Assembly: GCA_023433275.1 (NCBI GenBank)
Contig: JAEZDN010000047.1
Location: 7,580 to 71,579, forward strand
From: Verrucomicrobiota bacterium
GTDB taxonomy: Bacteria > Verrucomicrobiota > Verrucomicrobiia > Opitutales > Opitutaceae
DNA length: 64,000 nucleotides
Direction of reading: 5' to 3'
The translations under genes and the position numbers were made by a program. Positions within the stretch are counted from its first letter, which is position 1. Each line of letters starts with the position of its first letter. The notes under the pieces were generated by a model. That model had not been told where the DNA came from and made no database searches. It saw only the letters and a program-made list of their open reading frames with translations. Shown here piece by piece: positions 33,787-42,268 of this stretch.

Positions 33787-35748
33787 TCACCAATCGTCGG
33801 TGCGGAACGGGGCGGCGGGGAGGCCGGCGGCGTTGAAGAGGGTGGCCAGCGGGTTGGCTTGCCAGGCGTAGCGCACGGCGACGGGCGATTTAACTGCGGG
33901 GGAGGAGACGAGCACGGTGTCGCCTTCGATGCGGGCTTCGGCCCAGTGCCAGGTGCGGTCGGCGCCGGCGACGGAGAACTCGCCGAGCTTGTCGCCTTTG
34001 ACGACAAGGCCGCCGTCCGTGTGCTTGAAGTGCAGGCGCAGACCGCCGGGGATGGGTTCGGCGCGGACAAACTCCGGGCCCTGGGCCACGACGTCCTTGC
34101 CGTAAACGTCGCGGAGCGCGAGCAGCGCGAGGCGTTCGCCGACAGGCTTCTTTTCGGTGGGATGAATGTCGTCGGCATCGCCGGTGTCGACGGTGACGGC
34201 GAGCCCCGTGTGCGGCACGGTGCGGGCGGCGAGCGCCTGGGCCTCGCGGAGATCGCTCCAGCCATCGGTGCCGGGCTGATCGCGGCGCTGCATGAAGGCG
34301 GGCAGGCTGGCGATGTAGACGGGCAGATTGGGTTGTCGGAAAAGCCGACGCCAATCCGCGATGAGGGCGGGCAACAAGGTGCGGTACTGGTGGGCGCGGG
34401 TGAAATTGGCTTCGCCCTGGTACCAGAGCGCGCCGGCGATCGCGAGGGGCGCGAGCGGACGCAGCATGCCCTCGTGCAACACGGTGGGCATGCTCGGCCA
34501 GTTTTCGTAGCCGAGCGGCAGCGGGTGCGGGGACCTGGCATCGACGCCCACCGTGGCACGCCAGTCGCCTTCCAACGGAATGGCGGTGCCGTCGCCGAGC
34601 GTGAGTTGGAGCGCATCGGCCGGTAAGCGAAAGCCGCCGTCGGGCGCGGTCTTGAGCACGCGGATCGCGATGACGTTTCGACCGGGGCGCAGGGCGTCGG
34701 CGGGGACATTGTAGGCGCGGGGATTTTCCACCCACGCGCTGGCGCCGATCCAGCGGCCGTTGATCCAGGCGGTGTCCATGCGCTCGACGACGCCGAGCAG
34801 GAGCCGGGCATTGCCCGCGGGCAGCGGGTCGGGCAGCGAGACCTCGCGGCGGAACCAGACCACGGCGGGGGATTCGGGGACGTTGAGTTGGGCGAAACCC
34901 TGTTTGAGCGAGACGGGCTGCCAGTCGGCGGTGTCGACGTCGGCGTGGTCCCAACCGCCGGCGACGCCGCGGTCGTGTTGGTCGTACCAGTGCATCACAT
35001 AATTGCCGTAGACGGGTGCGCCGCTGGCGCGCAGTCGGGCAATCTCGTCGAGACCCGGACCGAACTCGGGGAAGGCGCGGAGCGCGTCGGCGCTCATGAG
35101 CGATTCCGCGGGTGCGCCGCCGACGGCGGCTTGGATCAGGCCGATGGGCACGCCGGTCTCGGCGTGAACCTTGCGTCCGAAGTAGTAGGCGACGGCGGAG
35201 AAGCCGGGGCCTTGCTGGAAGCTGGCGGGTTCACACAGCAGCCAGGCGCCGGCCGGTGCGTCGAGGGGCGAGTACGCCGACCGCTGGGGTACGCGGAACA
35301 GCCGGATGCCGGGGTGGGAGGCCTGTTTCGCGTCCTCGGCGCCGTCGCGCGAGCGGAGCAGGCCGAAGGCCATGTTGGATTGTCCGCTGCAGAGCCAGAG
35401 ATCGCCGACGAGGACGTCGGAGAATTTTTGTGTTTCGACTCCCGAGTGAGCGCCTTTGGCCGAGACGATGAATTCCCGTGGTGTGGCGGAGGCGGCGAGG
35501 GGATCGAGGGTGACTTGCCAGCGTCCGTTGGCGTCGGGCGCGGCGGTTTTGGTCTGGCCGGCGAAGCTCACGGTAATTTCGGTGCCGGGCCCGGCCCAGC
35601 CCCAGATGGGATTGGGCTGGTTGCGCTGGAGCATCATGTGCTCGCCGAAGAGCGGCGCAATCAGCGGGCGCGCGGACTCGGCGGCGAAGGCGCCGGCCAG
35701 AACCAGGGTAAGAGCGAGCGAGGTGAGGATCTGGCGCAGGAGTTTCAT
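33787..35748 (-). CDS. Sialate O-acetylesterase-family (SASA) carbohydrate esterase
   Basis: This 653-residue secreted esterase has a signal peptide ILTSLALTLVLAGAFA. The SGNH catalytic Ser is in WLCSGQSNMAFG, with AAVGGAPAESLMS, LWYQGEANF and the C-terminal Asp-x-x-His in DADDIHPTEK. An inserted jelly-roll domain (VVWFRREVSLPDPL, about 320-430) is typical of this family. Within a xylan operon it is more likely to deacetylate xylan than sialic acid. It is the last gene of the minus-strand run from xylA; the 130-bp gap to the GH67 gene holds repeats. Confidence 0.88.
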   Translation of the reverse strand: MKLLRQILTSLALTLVLAGAFAAESARPLIAPLFGEHMMLQRNQPNPIWGWAGPGTEITVSFAGQTKTAAPDANGRWQVTLDPLAASATPREFIVSAKGAHSGVETQKFSDVLVGDLWLCSGQSNMAFGLLRSRDGAEDAKQASHPGIRLFRVPQRSAYSPLDAPAGAWLLCEPASFQQGPGFSAVAYYFGRKVHAETGVPIGLIQAAVGGAPAESLMSADALRAFPEFGPGLDEIARLRASGAPVYGNYVMHWYDQHDRGVAGGWDHADVDTADWQPVSLKQGFAQLNVPESPAVVWFRREVSLPDPLPAGNARLLLGVVERMDTAWINGRWIGASAWVENPRAYNVPADALRPGRNVIAIRVLKTAPDGGFRLPADALQLTLGDGTAIPLEGDWRATVGVDARSPHPLPLGYENWPSMPTVLHEGMLRPLAPLAIAGALWYQGEANFTRAHQYRTLLPALIADWRRLFRQPNLPVYIASLPAFMQRRDQPGTDGWSDLREAQALAARTVPHTGLAVTVDTGDADDIHPTEKKPVGERLALLALRDVYGKDVVAQGPEFVRAEPIPGGLRLHFKHTDGGLVVKGDKLGEFSVAGADRTWHWAEARIEGDTVLVSSPAVKSPVAVRYAWQANPLATLFNAAGLPAAPFRTDDW

Positions 35749-35878
35749 GCGGGAGGAAGGTAAAGACCGCGCTGGCGCGGTCCGGGGTTGGGGCGCGGAA
35801 GGACCGCGCAAGCGCGCCCCCTATAAGACTTCCGAAGGCGCGATTAGGAGAACGATTGCGAGAACGAGAAGGATTTGG
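35749..35878. repeat. Family D hairpins plus partial AGAACGAGAAGG repeat
   Basis: GACCGCGCTGGCGCGGTCC and GGACCGCGCAAGCGCGCCCCC lie at 35770-35825. TTAGGAGAACGATTGCGAGAACGAG (35846-35870) resembles one arm of the repeats at 38054-38139 and 39390-39480. Confidence 0.6.
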
Positions 35879-38038
35879 TCAGCGATGGCCGGGCATGTTG
35901 CGCAGGATCCGCTTGTAGTGTTCGAGCGGGTGCGCGGCGGCTTCGACGCCGGCGGGGAGAGGGCGCTTCGAGAATTGCTGGAAGTAGAGCAGGCACGCGT
36001 CGCGCCAGTTGACGGCTTCCTTTTCCTGGCGCGTGAGGCGTTGCTGGACGTGGGTGAAGCGCTCGGCGTCGAGGCGGCCCTTGAGGGAGTCCCAGTCGCG
36101 TTGCATCGCGCGGACCTCGTCGACGCCCTGCTGGTAGCGGAGGCAGAGTTCGTCCCAGAGCGTGCGGCCGGATTTCATCTGGTGGTCCCACGGCACGTGG
36201 TGGAACCAGAGCAGGAGGTTCTCGGGGCAGGTTTCGAGGTTGCCCCAGAGTTGCTGCCACTCGGGGGCGTACTGGGCGAGGGCGTTGGAGCCGGTGGCGG
36301 TGCGGTCGAAACCGAGGCCCTGCTCGTCGGCCTTGTGGTAATAGACGGACGTCCAGTCGGCGCGGCCGAGTTTGTCGACCCACGGGCCCGGCCCGTAGTG
36401 GTGGCCCTCGGCCATGATGTGCGTGAGACCGAGCGGCATGGAGTAGTTCACGACGGTCTCGCGCGAACCGAGCAGGAGCTTGTTAATGGTGGCGACGGTG
36501 GTGGCGTCGTGGCCGAAGGTGAGGCGGGTCCACTCGTCGGCGATGGCTTCGGAGGAAAGCTGATGATCCCACGCGAGGCGACCGAAGGCGTACCAGTTGG
36601 CTTGGGCGAGCAGGTGGCCGGTCCAGTTGCGGTCGGTACCGGTGTTGGCAACGCCGGCGATGACGGACGGGTGCTGGAGCTTGGCGCTGCCGTCGATGAT
36701 GGAGGCGACTGAGGCGTCCTTGCCGTTCGCATAAGTGTTGGCGTCGAGCACCTCCTTCCACAGGGGCGCGAGGAACGCCAGGTCGATGGACTGGCCGAGG
36801 TATTCCTGCGTGATCTGCAGTTCGGCGGCGAGGCGCGTATTGGGCATGGCGCCGAAGAGCGGGGAGAAGGGCTCGCGCGGCATGAAGTCGAGCGGTCCAT
36901 TCTTGATTTGCACGATCACGTTCTGGCGGAACTGTCCGTCGAGCGGGGCGAACTCGGTGACCGCCTGCTTCACACGGTCGTCGTCGTTGTCAGGTGAATA
37001 GACGAAGGCGCGCCACATCACGATGCCGTTGTAGGGGGCGACGGCGTCGGCGAGCATGTTGGCGCCGTCGGCGTGGGTGCGCTTGTAATCCTGCGGGCCG
37101 GGCTGGCCCTCGGAGTTGGCCTTCACAAGGAAGCCGCCGAAGTCGGGGATGGTGCGGTAGATCTCGGCGGTTTTCTCGCGCCACCAGGCGGCGACCGCGG
37201 GATCGAGCGGGTCGGCGGTCTTGAGGCCGCCGATCTCGATCGGGGCGCTGAAGCGGGCGGTGAGGTAGATGCGGACGCCCCACGGGCGGAACTCGGCGGC
37301 CAGGGCGGCGACCTTGGCGAGGTAGGGCGGCGTGAGGATCTGGGCGTTGGCGTTGACGTTGGTGATGACGGTGCCGTTGAGGCCGACGGAGGCGAGGGCG
37401 CGGGCGTAGTCGCGGTAGCGGGGATCGCGAATTTCGGGGAGGTAGAACCATTCCCAGAGCGAGAAGCCGGCGTAGCCGCGCTCGACGTGGCGGTTCAGGT
37501 CGTCCCAGTGGTTGAGCAGGCGGCGTTGGATTTTCGGCGCGCTGATGAGATTCAGGTTATCAAGGGGCTGGTGCGCTTGCAGGTGGCGCAGGAAGGCAAA
37601 GGCGCCGTAGAGGAGACCGTGATCGCGGTTGGCGACGATCAGCGTGCGGTGGCCGCCCTCATGGGCGATGCGGCGAAGGACGTAGCCCTCGACGCCCGCT
37701 TCGCGCAGGTCGGCCTCATTGACGACGGAGGCGATCCACGGGTCGCGCGGAATGCCGAGGATGAGGGCGTTGTCGCGCGTGGCTTTGCTGACGACCGGAA
37801 TGTCGGTGCCGAGCAGACCGCGGAGACCGGCGACGAGCTCATCACGCGCGGAAGCGACGAGCGGGCGGGGGTTCTCGGGGATGACGATTTCAGAGATGGC
37901 GCCGGCGTAGGCCTGGCGGAGGGAGCTGTCGGTGATCGCGTCGTAGCGCAGCCAGAGGCGGTAGCCGTCATCGGCGCGGAGCGCGGAGGAAAGGGCGAGC
38001 GCAGAAGTAAGAAGGAGGAAAAGGCGGAGGAGGCGCAT
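35879..38038 (-). CDS. aguA: GH67 alpha-glucuronidase
   Basis: Releases (4-O-methyl-)glucuronic acid from the ends of xylo-oligosaccharides. The 719-residue protein has a signal peptide (RLLRLFLLLTSALALSSALRA), the N-terminal GH20-like beta/alpha domain and the central barrel. GH67 catalytic regions are clear: the acid Glu in KANSEGQPGP, and the water-activating pair Asp in NGPLDFMPREPFSPLF and Glu in ELQITQEYLG. The length fits the family (about 680-730). It lies downstream of two GH8 genes in the same run and shares its leader and signal-peptide DNA with one of them. Its product feeds glucuronate to the hexuronate route. Confidence 0.95.
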   Translation of the reverse strand: MRLLRLFLLLTSALALSSALRADDGYRLWLRYDAITDSSLRQAYAGAISEIVIPENPRPLVASARDELVAGLRGLLGTDIPVVSKATRDNALILGIPRDPWIASVVNEADLREAGVEGYVLRRIAHEGGHRTLIVANRDHGLLYGAFAFLRHLQAHQPLDNLNLISAPKIQRRLLNHWDDLNRHVERGYAGFSLWEWFYLPEIRDPRYRDYARALASVGLNGTVITNVNANAQILTPPYLAKVAALAAEFRPWGVRIYLTARFSAPIEIGGLKTADPLDPAVAAWWREKTAEIYRTIPDFGGFLVKANSEGQPGPQDYKRTHADGANMLADAVAPYNGIVMWRAFVYSPDNDDDRVKQAVTEFAPLDGQFRQNVIVQIKNGPLDFMPREPFSPLFGAMPNTRLAAELQITQEYLGQSIDLAFLAPLWKEVLDANTYANGKDASVASIIDGSAKLQHPSVIAGVANTGTDRNWTGHLLAQANWYAFGRLAWDHQLSSEAIADEWTRLTFGHDATTVATINKLLLGSRETVVNYSMPLGLTHIMAEGHHYGPGPWVDKLGRADWTSVYYHKADEQGLGFDRTATGSNALAQYAPEWQQLWGNLETCPENLLLWFHHVPWDHQMKSGRTLWDELCLRYQQGVDEVRAMQRDWDSLKGRLDAERFTHVQQRLTRQEKEAVNWRDACLLYFQQFSKRPLPAGVEAAAHPLEHYKRILRNMPGHR

Positions 38039-38139
38039 GGGACGTAGTGGTTTGGATCGTTCTCTTAGACGTAATCTTACTCTTTCTCTCCGTGCTGAGG
38101 GGGATTAAGAGAAAGATTAAGCGAACGAGAAAGATTACG
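38039..38139. repeat. Leader repeat upstream of the GH67 gene
   Basis: The DNA around the GH67 start (GGCGGAGGAGGCGCATGGGA at 38023-38042) and upstream (CGTAGTGGTTTGGATCGTTC, TCTTAGACGTAATCTTAC) is nearly the same as at 39362-39420. An AGAGAAAGATTAAGCGAACG arm pairs with CGTTCTCTTAGACGTAATCTT. The element reaches to the stop of the upstream GH8 gene. Confidence 0.8.
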
Positions 38140-39379
38140 GATTGACCGGGCCGTAGACGCGGTAGTTGCCGCTGACTTGGAGGAGGGCGAGCATGGTGAG
38201 GAGTCCATCGTAATAGCGTTGGCGGCCGGTGGGCATGGGCATGTCCCAGAGACGTTGCACCCAAGGCTGGCCAATCTCGCGATCGGCGGCGAGGGCGGCG
38301 ACCGCGGCCATCGCCATCAGGCCCTCGGTGTTGTAGTTCTCGGAGACGGGCGTGCCGTCGATCTTGAAGCGGTCCGGGATCCTTTCGCCATGCGAGGCGA
38401 GGAAGGTGAGGACGCGGTTGGATTGTTCGACCTGCCACGGATCGGCGCGCCACCAGGACCAGTCGAGCGCGGGGTTGCCGAGCGTGCGCCAGGCGTCGTA
38501 GCGGAAATCGTCGTGGTTGCCCCACGGAGTGGCGCGTGGGGTGCCGTCGAAGTTCGAGTAGTCCGGCATCAGGCCGGTTTTCGGGTGGGCGGCCCTCTTG
38601 AAGAGGGCGCGGCTGACCTGGGTGACCTCGGCGAGAAAGGTGCGGTCGGCGGGATCGGCGGCCCAACGGGCCCAGAGCTCGGAGAAGGCGGGAACGTGAT
38701 AGGAAGGATCGGTGAAGGCGCTGCCGGGCGGGTGCGGCGTGAACACGATCTGCTTCTCGACCGGGTCGAACATGCTGGTGATGCGACCGCGGCCAGGTTC
38801 CTCGTGCTTGTGGATCATGACGCGGAGGAGCTCCTGGGCCTGGGCGGAGTAGTTGAAGATTCCCTGTCCGTCGCCCCAGCGGTGGGAGGCGAAGAAGAGG
38901 GCCATGACGAACCATTCCTCGCCGTCGGGCGCGGGACCGGCGCTGAGGCGGCGGCCGTCGTAGGCCGTGTGCCACGCGAAGTAGCCCCGCAGGGGACCGG
39001 CATCGTGGTACATGTAGTGTTTCGCGTATTTCCAGATCCGGTTGAACTCGTCCTGGTGATCCAGCTGCACGGCGATCATCATGCCGTAGGAAAGGCCCTC
39101 GGAGCGCACGTCATGGTTGTTGATGTCGGGCACGTAGGCCATGTCGCCGGGGACGGGATAGTAGAGCGATTCCGAGTTGGGGTCGCCGGCGAAGAGTTGT
39201 TTCCAGGCGCCCTGGATGCGCGCCTCGATCTCGGCGTCGGATTTACCGAGGTATTCCTTGAAGAGATTGCGGTATTGGCCGGTGGCGGCGGCGCCGGCCG
39301 TCGTGGCGGATGCGACGGCGGTGGCTGCGGAAAGGAAGAGGGCAGAAGAAAGAACGAGGAAAAGGCGGAGGAGGCGCAT
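38135..39379 (-). CDS. GH8 xylanase or reducing-end exo-oligoxylanase (first copy)
   Basis: This 414-residue secreted GH8 enzyme has a signal peptide (RLLRLFLVLSSALFLSA). The (alpha/alpha)6 barrel has the catalytic Glu in RSEGLSYGMM, the Asp-rich HDDFRYDAWRTLGNPALDW, and ADPWQVEQSNRVL. The pattern matches the Rex-like subgroup that removes the reducing-end xylose. The similar GH8 gene upstream (39477-40706) suggests duplication followed by different sorting: this copy is secreted, the other a lipoprotein. The Met beginning the signal peptide was chosen; the longer frame upstream is repeat sequence. Confidence 0.9.
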   Translation of the reverse strand: MRLLRLFLVLSSALFLSAATAVASATTAGAAATGQYRNLFKEYLGKSDAEIEARIQGAWKQLFAGDPNSESLYYPVPGDMAYVPDINNHDVRSEGLSYGMMIAVQLDHQDEFNRIWKYAKHYMYHDAGPLRGYFAWHTAYDGRRLSAGPAPDGEEWFVMALFFASHRWGDGQGIFNYSAQAQELLRVMIHKHEEPGRGRITSMFDPVEKQIVFTPHPPGSAFTDPSYHVPAFSELWARWAADPADRTFLAEVTQVSRALFKRAAHPKTGLMPDYSNFDGTPRATPWGNHDDFRYDAWRTLGNPALDWSWWRADPWQVEQSNRVLTFLASHGERIPDRFKIDGTPVSENYNTEGLMAMAAVAALAADREIGQPWVQRLWDMPMPTGRQRYYDGLLTMLALLQVSGNYRVYGPVNP

Positions 39380-39480
39380 GGGACGTAGTGGTTTGAATCG
39401 TTCTCTTAATCGTAATCTTTCTCTTTCTCTCAGCGCTGAGGGGGGATTGGGAGAAAGATTAAGAGAACGAGAAGGATTAC
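39380..39480. repeat. Leader repeat upstream of the first GH8 gene
   Basis: Near-identical to 38039-38139. CGTTCTCTTAATCGTAATCT pairs with AGATTAAGAGAACGAGAAGG, with CAGCGCTGAG in the centre. It runs from the start codon of this GH8 gene to the stop of the GH8 lipoprotein gene. Confidence 0.8.
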
Positions 39481-40706
39481 GGATTGACCGGGGCGTGGAC
39501 GTGGAAGCGGCCGCCGGCTTGGAGCAGGCCGAGGAAATAGAGGAGGCCGTCGTAGTAGCGCCACCGGCCGGAGGGCGGCGGAGTGTCCCAGAGTTGCTGG
39601 ACGAACGGACGGGCGAGTTCCGGGTCGGCCGCGTGGCCGGCGACGGCGGCCATGGCAATGAGGCCGGGGGAGGTGTCGGAGGAGAGTGGTTTGCCGGCGA
39701 GCGTGAACTGGTTGGGGATGGCCGGGGCATGTTTCCCGAGGAAGCGCAGGACGCGGTTCGATTGCTCGACCTGCCACGGATCGGCGCGCCACCAGGCATG
39801 GTCGAGCGCGACGTTGGCCAGCGTGCGCCAGGCGTCGAAACGGAAATCGTCCTTGCCGCCGCCGAATTCCGGCCCGGGGAAAGGTTGGCCGTCGAAGTAT
39901 GAGTACTCGGGCATGAGCCCGGTTTCCGGGTGCGCGGCGCGACGAAAGAAAGCCCGACTCACGTCGGCGGCCTCGGCCCAGAAGCGGCGATCGCTGGCGT
40001 TGTCGGACCAGCGCGCCCACAGTTCGTAGAACGCCGGCAGGTGATAGGAGGGGTCGGTGAAGCGGCCCGCGGACGGGTTGGGCGCGAATACGACCTGCCT
40101 TTCCGTGCGATTGAAGATCGGCACCACTTCGTCGGTGGCGGGTTGGTGCAACATGTCGCGGAGGATGCGCTGGGCCTCGGCGCGGTAGTCGAGCAGCGGC
40201 TCATCCAGAGGGCTCGCCTGGCCGTCCGATTGCCAGCGGTGGGCGGCGAAGAAGAGGGCCAGGGCGAACCATTCCTCGCCGTCGCTGGCGGAACCGGGGT
40301 CGATGATCGTGCCGTCGAACCGGCACTGCCAGGCGAAGTAGCCTTTGCGCGGGCCGCTGGCGTGGCGCATGTGTTTGTTCGCCCAGCGCCAGAGGCGGTC
40401 GAACTCGTCCTTCCGGTCGAGTTGAACGGCGATCATCATGCCGTAGGACATGCCCTCGGAGCGGACGTCGCCGTTGCCGATGTCGGCGATGTAAGCGAAG
40501 CGGTCGCCGACGGGGTAGTAGAGACGCTCGGATTTTGCATCCCCGGCGAAGAAGTGGCGCCAGGCGGCGTCGAGCTTCGCATCGAGCTCCGCCTCGGACT
40601 TGCCGAGGAGTTCGGCGAAGAGATTGCGGGCGGGAGCGGGTGGCGTGGTGGCGCAACCCACCACCGCCAGACCCAGGAGAAATGGCAGGAGGCGGAAGGG
40701 ATTCAT
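39477..40706 (-). CDS. GH8 xylanase/exo-oligoxylanase lipoprotein (second copy)
   Basis: This 409-residue GH8 enzyme begins with a lipoprotein signal (FRLLPFLLGLAVVGC, Cys about residue 18), so it is probably anchored to a membrane. Catalytic landmarks match the first copy: RSEGMSYGMM, KDDFRFDAWRTLANVALDH and ADPWQVEQSNRVL, ending HVHAPVNP against VYGPVNP. It differs by an insert (EFGGGKDDF region) and in overall sequence, so the duplication is old. It lies 26 bp downstream of the GPH symporter gene, indicating one transcript. Confidence 0.9.
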   Translation of the reverse strand: MNPFRLLPFLLGLAVVGCATTPPAPARNLFAELLGKSEAELDAKLDAAWRHFFAGDAKSERLYYPVGDRFAYIADIGNGDVRSEGMSYGMMIAVQLDRKDEFDRLWRWANKHMRHASGPRKGYFAWQCRFDGTIIDPGSASDGEEWFALALFFAAHRWQSDGQASPLDEPLLDYRAEAQRILRDMLHQPATDEVVPIFNRTERQVVFAPNPSAGRFTDPSYHLPAFYELWARWSDNASDRRFWAEAADVSRAFFRRAAHPETGLMPEYSYFDGQPFPGPEFGGGKDDFRFDAWRTLANVALDHAWWRADPWQVEQSNRVLRFLGKHAPAIPNQFTLAGKPLSSDTSPGLIAMAAVAGHAADPELARPFVQQLWDTPPPSGRWRYYDGLLYFLGLLQAGGRFHVHAPVNP

Positions 40707-40732
40707 GGGAGCGGGGAGGGCCCGCGGTCGCG

Positions 40733-42241
40733 TCAGGCGCCGGCGCCGGCCTTGCGGCGGCGCTCGGCAAGCTCGGCGGACATCTGCAGGGTGGTGCTCT
40801 TGTTCAAGCCGCAGGCGGCGACAGAGAGCACGCAACCGACAAAGAGGAGGCCGACGACGATGCTGGAGCAGGCGCGGAAGCCCGCGATGGCGTTGGGCGC
40901 CGTGGGGTTGCTGGTCTCGTAGCCCCAGAAACCGGCGAGGATCCAGAGCAGGCAGGCCGAGCCGAGGGCGAGGCCGGATTTCAGGGAGAAGCCAATGGTC
41001 GCAAACACCATGCCGGTGAAGCGGCGGCCGGTTTGCCATTCGGAGTAATCGGCGGCGTCGGCGTACATGGCCCACATGATGGCGCACGTGGGGGCGTAGA
41101 CGATGGAGCCGGTGATCGCGAGGATGACCATGCCCCACGTGCCGTCGGGCGGGAGGAGGTACATGGCGAAGGCGTTCAGGGCGGCGAGGGAGAAGCAGAC
41201 GAGCGCGACGTTCTTGCGGCCATATTTGGCGGAAAGGCCGGTCGAGAGCATGATGAAGATGATCGTGGTGCCGGTGCCGAGCATGTTGACGATGCTGTTG
41301 AAGACGTCGGCGGCATTGGTGGCGGTCTCGCGGGTGCCATGGACGATGTAGCCCAGCCAGTCGGCCACGCTGCCGGTGGACGCCATGTCCGGCGTGGTCA
41401 GCCCGAGCATGGCCACCCAGTCGAACATCGCGCCCTTGTCGGCATAGTGGTGGTAGTAGTTGTAGTGGGCGCCGCCGCGGAAGGTGAGCATGGCGAAGTG
41501 GAAGGCCGTGTAGATAAACAGGGCGATCCAGGGCTTGTTCTTCAGCAGGTCGAGGAAGTCCTGCTTGGGGGACGACTTGGTTTCGACCACGGGCTGGATG
41601 CGTTCCTTCGTGGTGAAGAAGGTGACGAGGAAGAGGACGAAGCAGAGGACAGCCCAGATGGTCATGGTCATCTGCCAGCCGTGTTGCTTGTCGTGGCCGG
41701 CGGCAAATTTCGCGACGAGCGGGAGGGTGAGGCCGCCGACGATGAACTGGGCGATGTTGGCCGAGACGAAGCGGTAGGAATTCAGCTTGGTGCGCTCGTT
41801 GAGGTCGGCCGTCATGACGCCGCCGAGGGCGGAGTACGGCATGTTATTCATCGAATAGAGCGTCATGAGGACCGTGTTCGTGATGCCGGCGTAGGCAATC
41901 ATGGCGCCCATGCTCCAGCCGTCCGGCGTGGAGTAGGCCATGATCATCACGACGGCCCAGGGCAGGGACGTCCAGAGGACCCAGGGGCGGAACTTGCCCC
42001 ACCGCGTGTTGGTGCGGTCGGCGATGATGCCCATGATGGGATCGAACGCGGCGTCCCAGAGGCGGGGCCAGAGCAGGATGGCGGCCGCGGCGCCGGCGGA
42101 GAGGCCGAAGACGTCGGTGTAGAAGTTCGTTTGAAACAGCACCATCGACATGAACACGAAGTTCGCGGCGGCATCGCCGGCGCTGAAGCCGGCCTTCTCG
42201 ATGAAGGAGAGTTTCTGATTGGGTTGGACGGGTTCGCTCAT
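40733..42241 (-). CDS. GPH-family (MelB/XynP-like) sugar:cation symporter
   Basis: This 502-residue transporter with twelve predicted membrane helices would import xylosides or xylo-oligosaccharides with Na+ or H+. The family signature FDPIMGIIADRTNTRWGKFRPW is split around helix 2-3, with AFDPIMG and TRWGKFRPW clear. A second conserved stretch (MPYSALGGVMTADLNERTKLNSYR) follows. It is flanked by GH52 upstream (27 bp) and GH8 downstream (26 bp), the layout of a xylo-oligosaccharide uptake operon. Its size and cluster resemble XynP/XynT transporters. Confidence 0.9.
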   Translation of the reverse strand: MSEPVQPNQKLSFIEKAGFSAGDAAANFVFMSMVLFQTNFYTDVFGLSAGAAAAILLWPRLWDAAFDPIMGIIADRTNTRWGKFRPWVLWTSLPWAVVMIMAYSTPDGWSMGAMIAYAGITNTVLMTLYSMNNMPYSALGGVMTADLNERTKLNSYRFVSANIAQFIVGGLTLPLVAKFAAGHDKQHGWQMTMTIWAVLCFVLFLVTFFTTKERIQPVVETKSSPKQDFLDLLKNKPWIALFIYTAFHFAMLTFRGGAHYNYYHHYADKGAMFDWVAMLGLTTPDMASTGSVADWLGYIVHGTRETATNAADVFNSIVNMLGTGTTIIFIMLSTGLSAKYGRKNVALVCFSLAALNAFAMYLLPPDGTWGMVILAITGSIVYAPTCAIMWAMYADAADYSEWQTGRRFTGMVFATIGFSLKSGLALGSACLLWILAGFWGYETSNPTAPNAIAGFRACSSIVVGLLFVGCVLSVAACGLNKSTTLQMSAELAERRRKAGAGA

Positions 42242-42268
42242 GGGTTGGGGGTGTTGGGCGCGGAAGAG

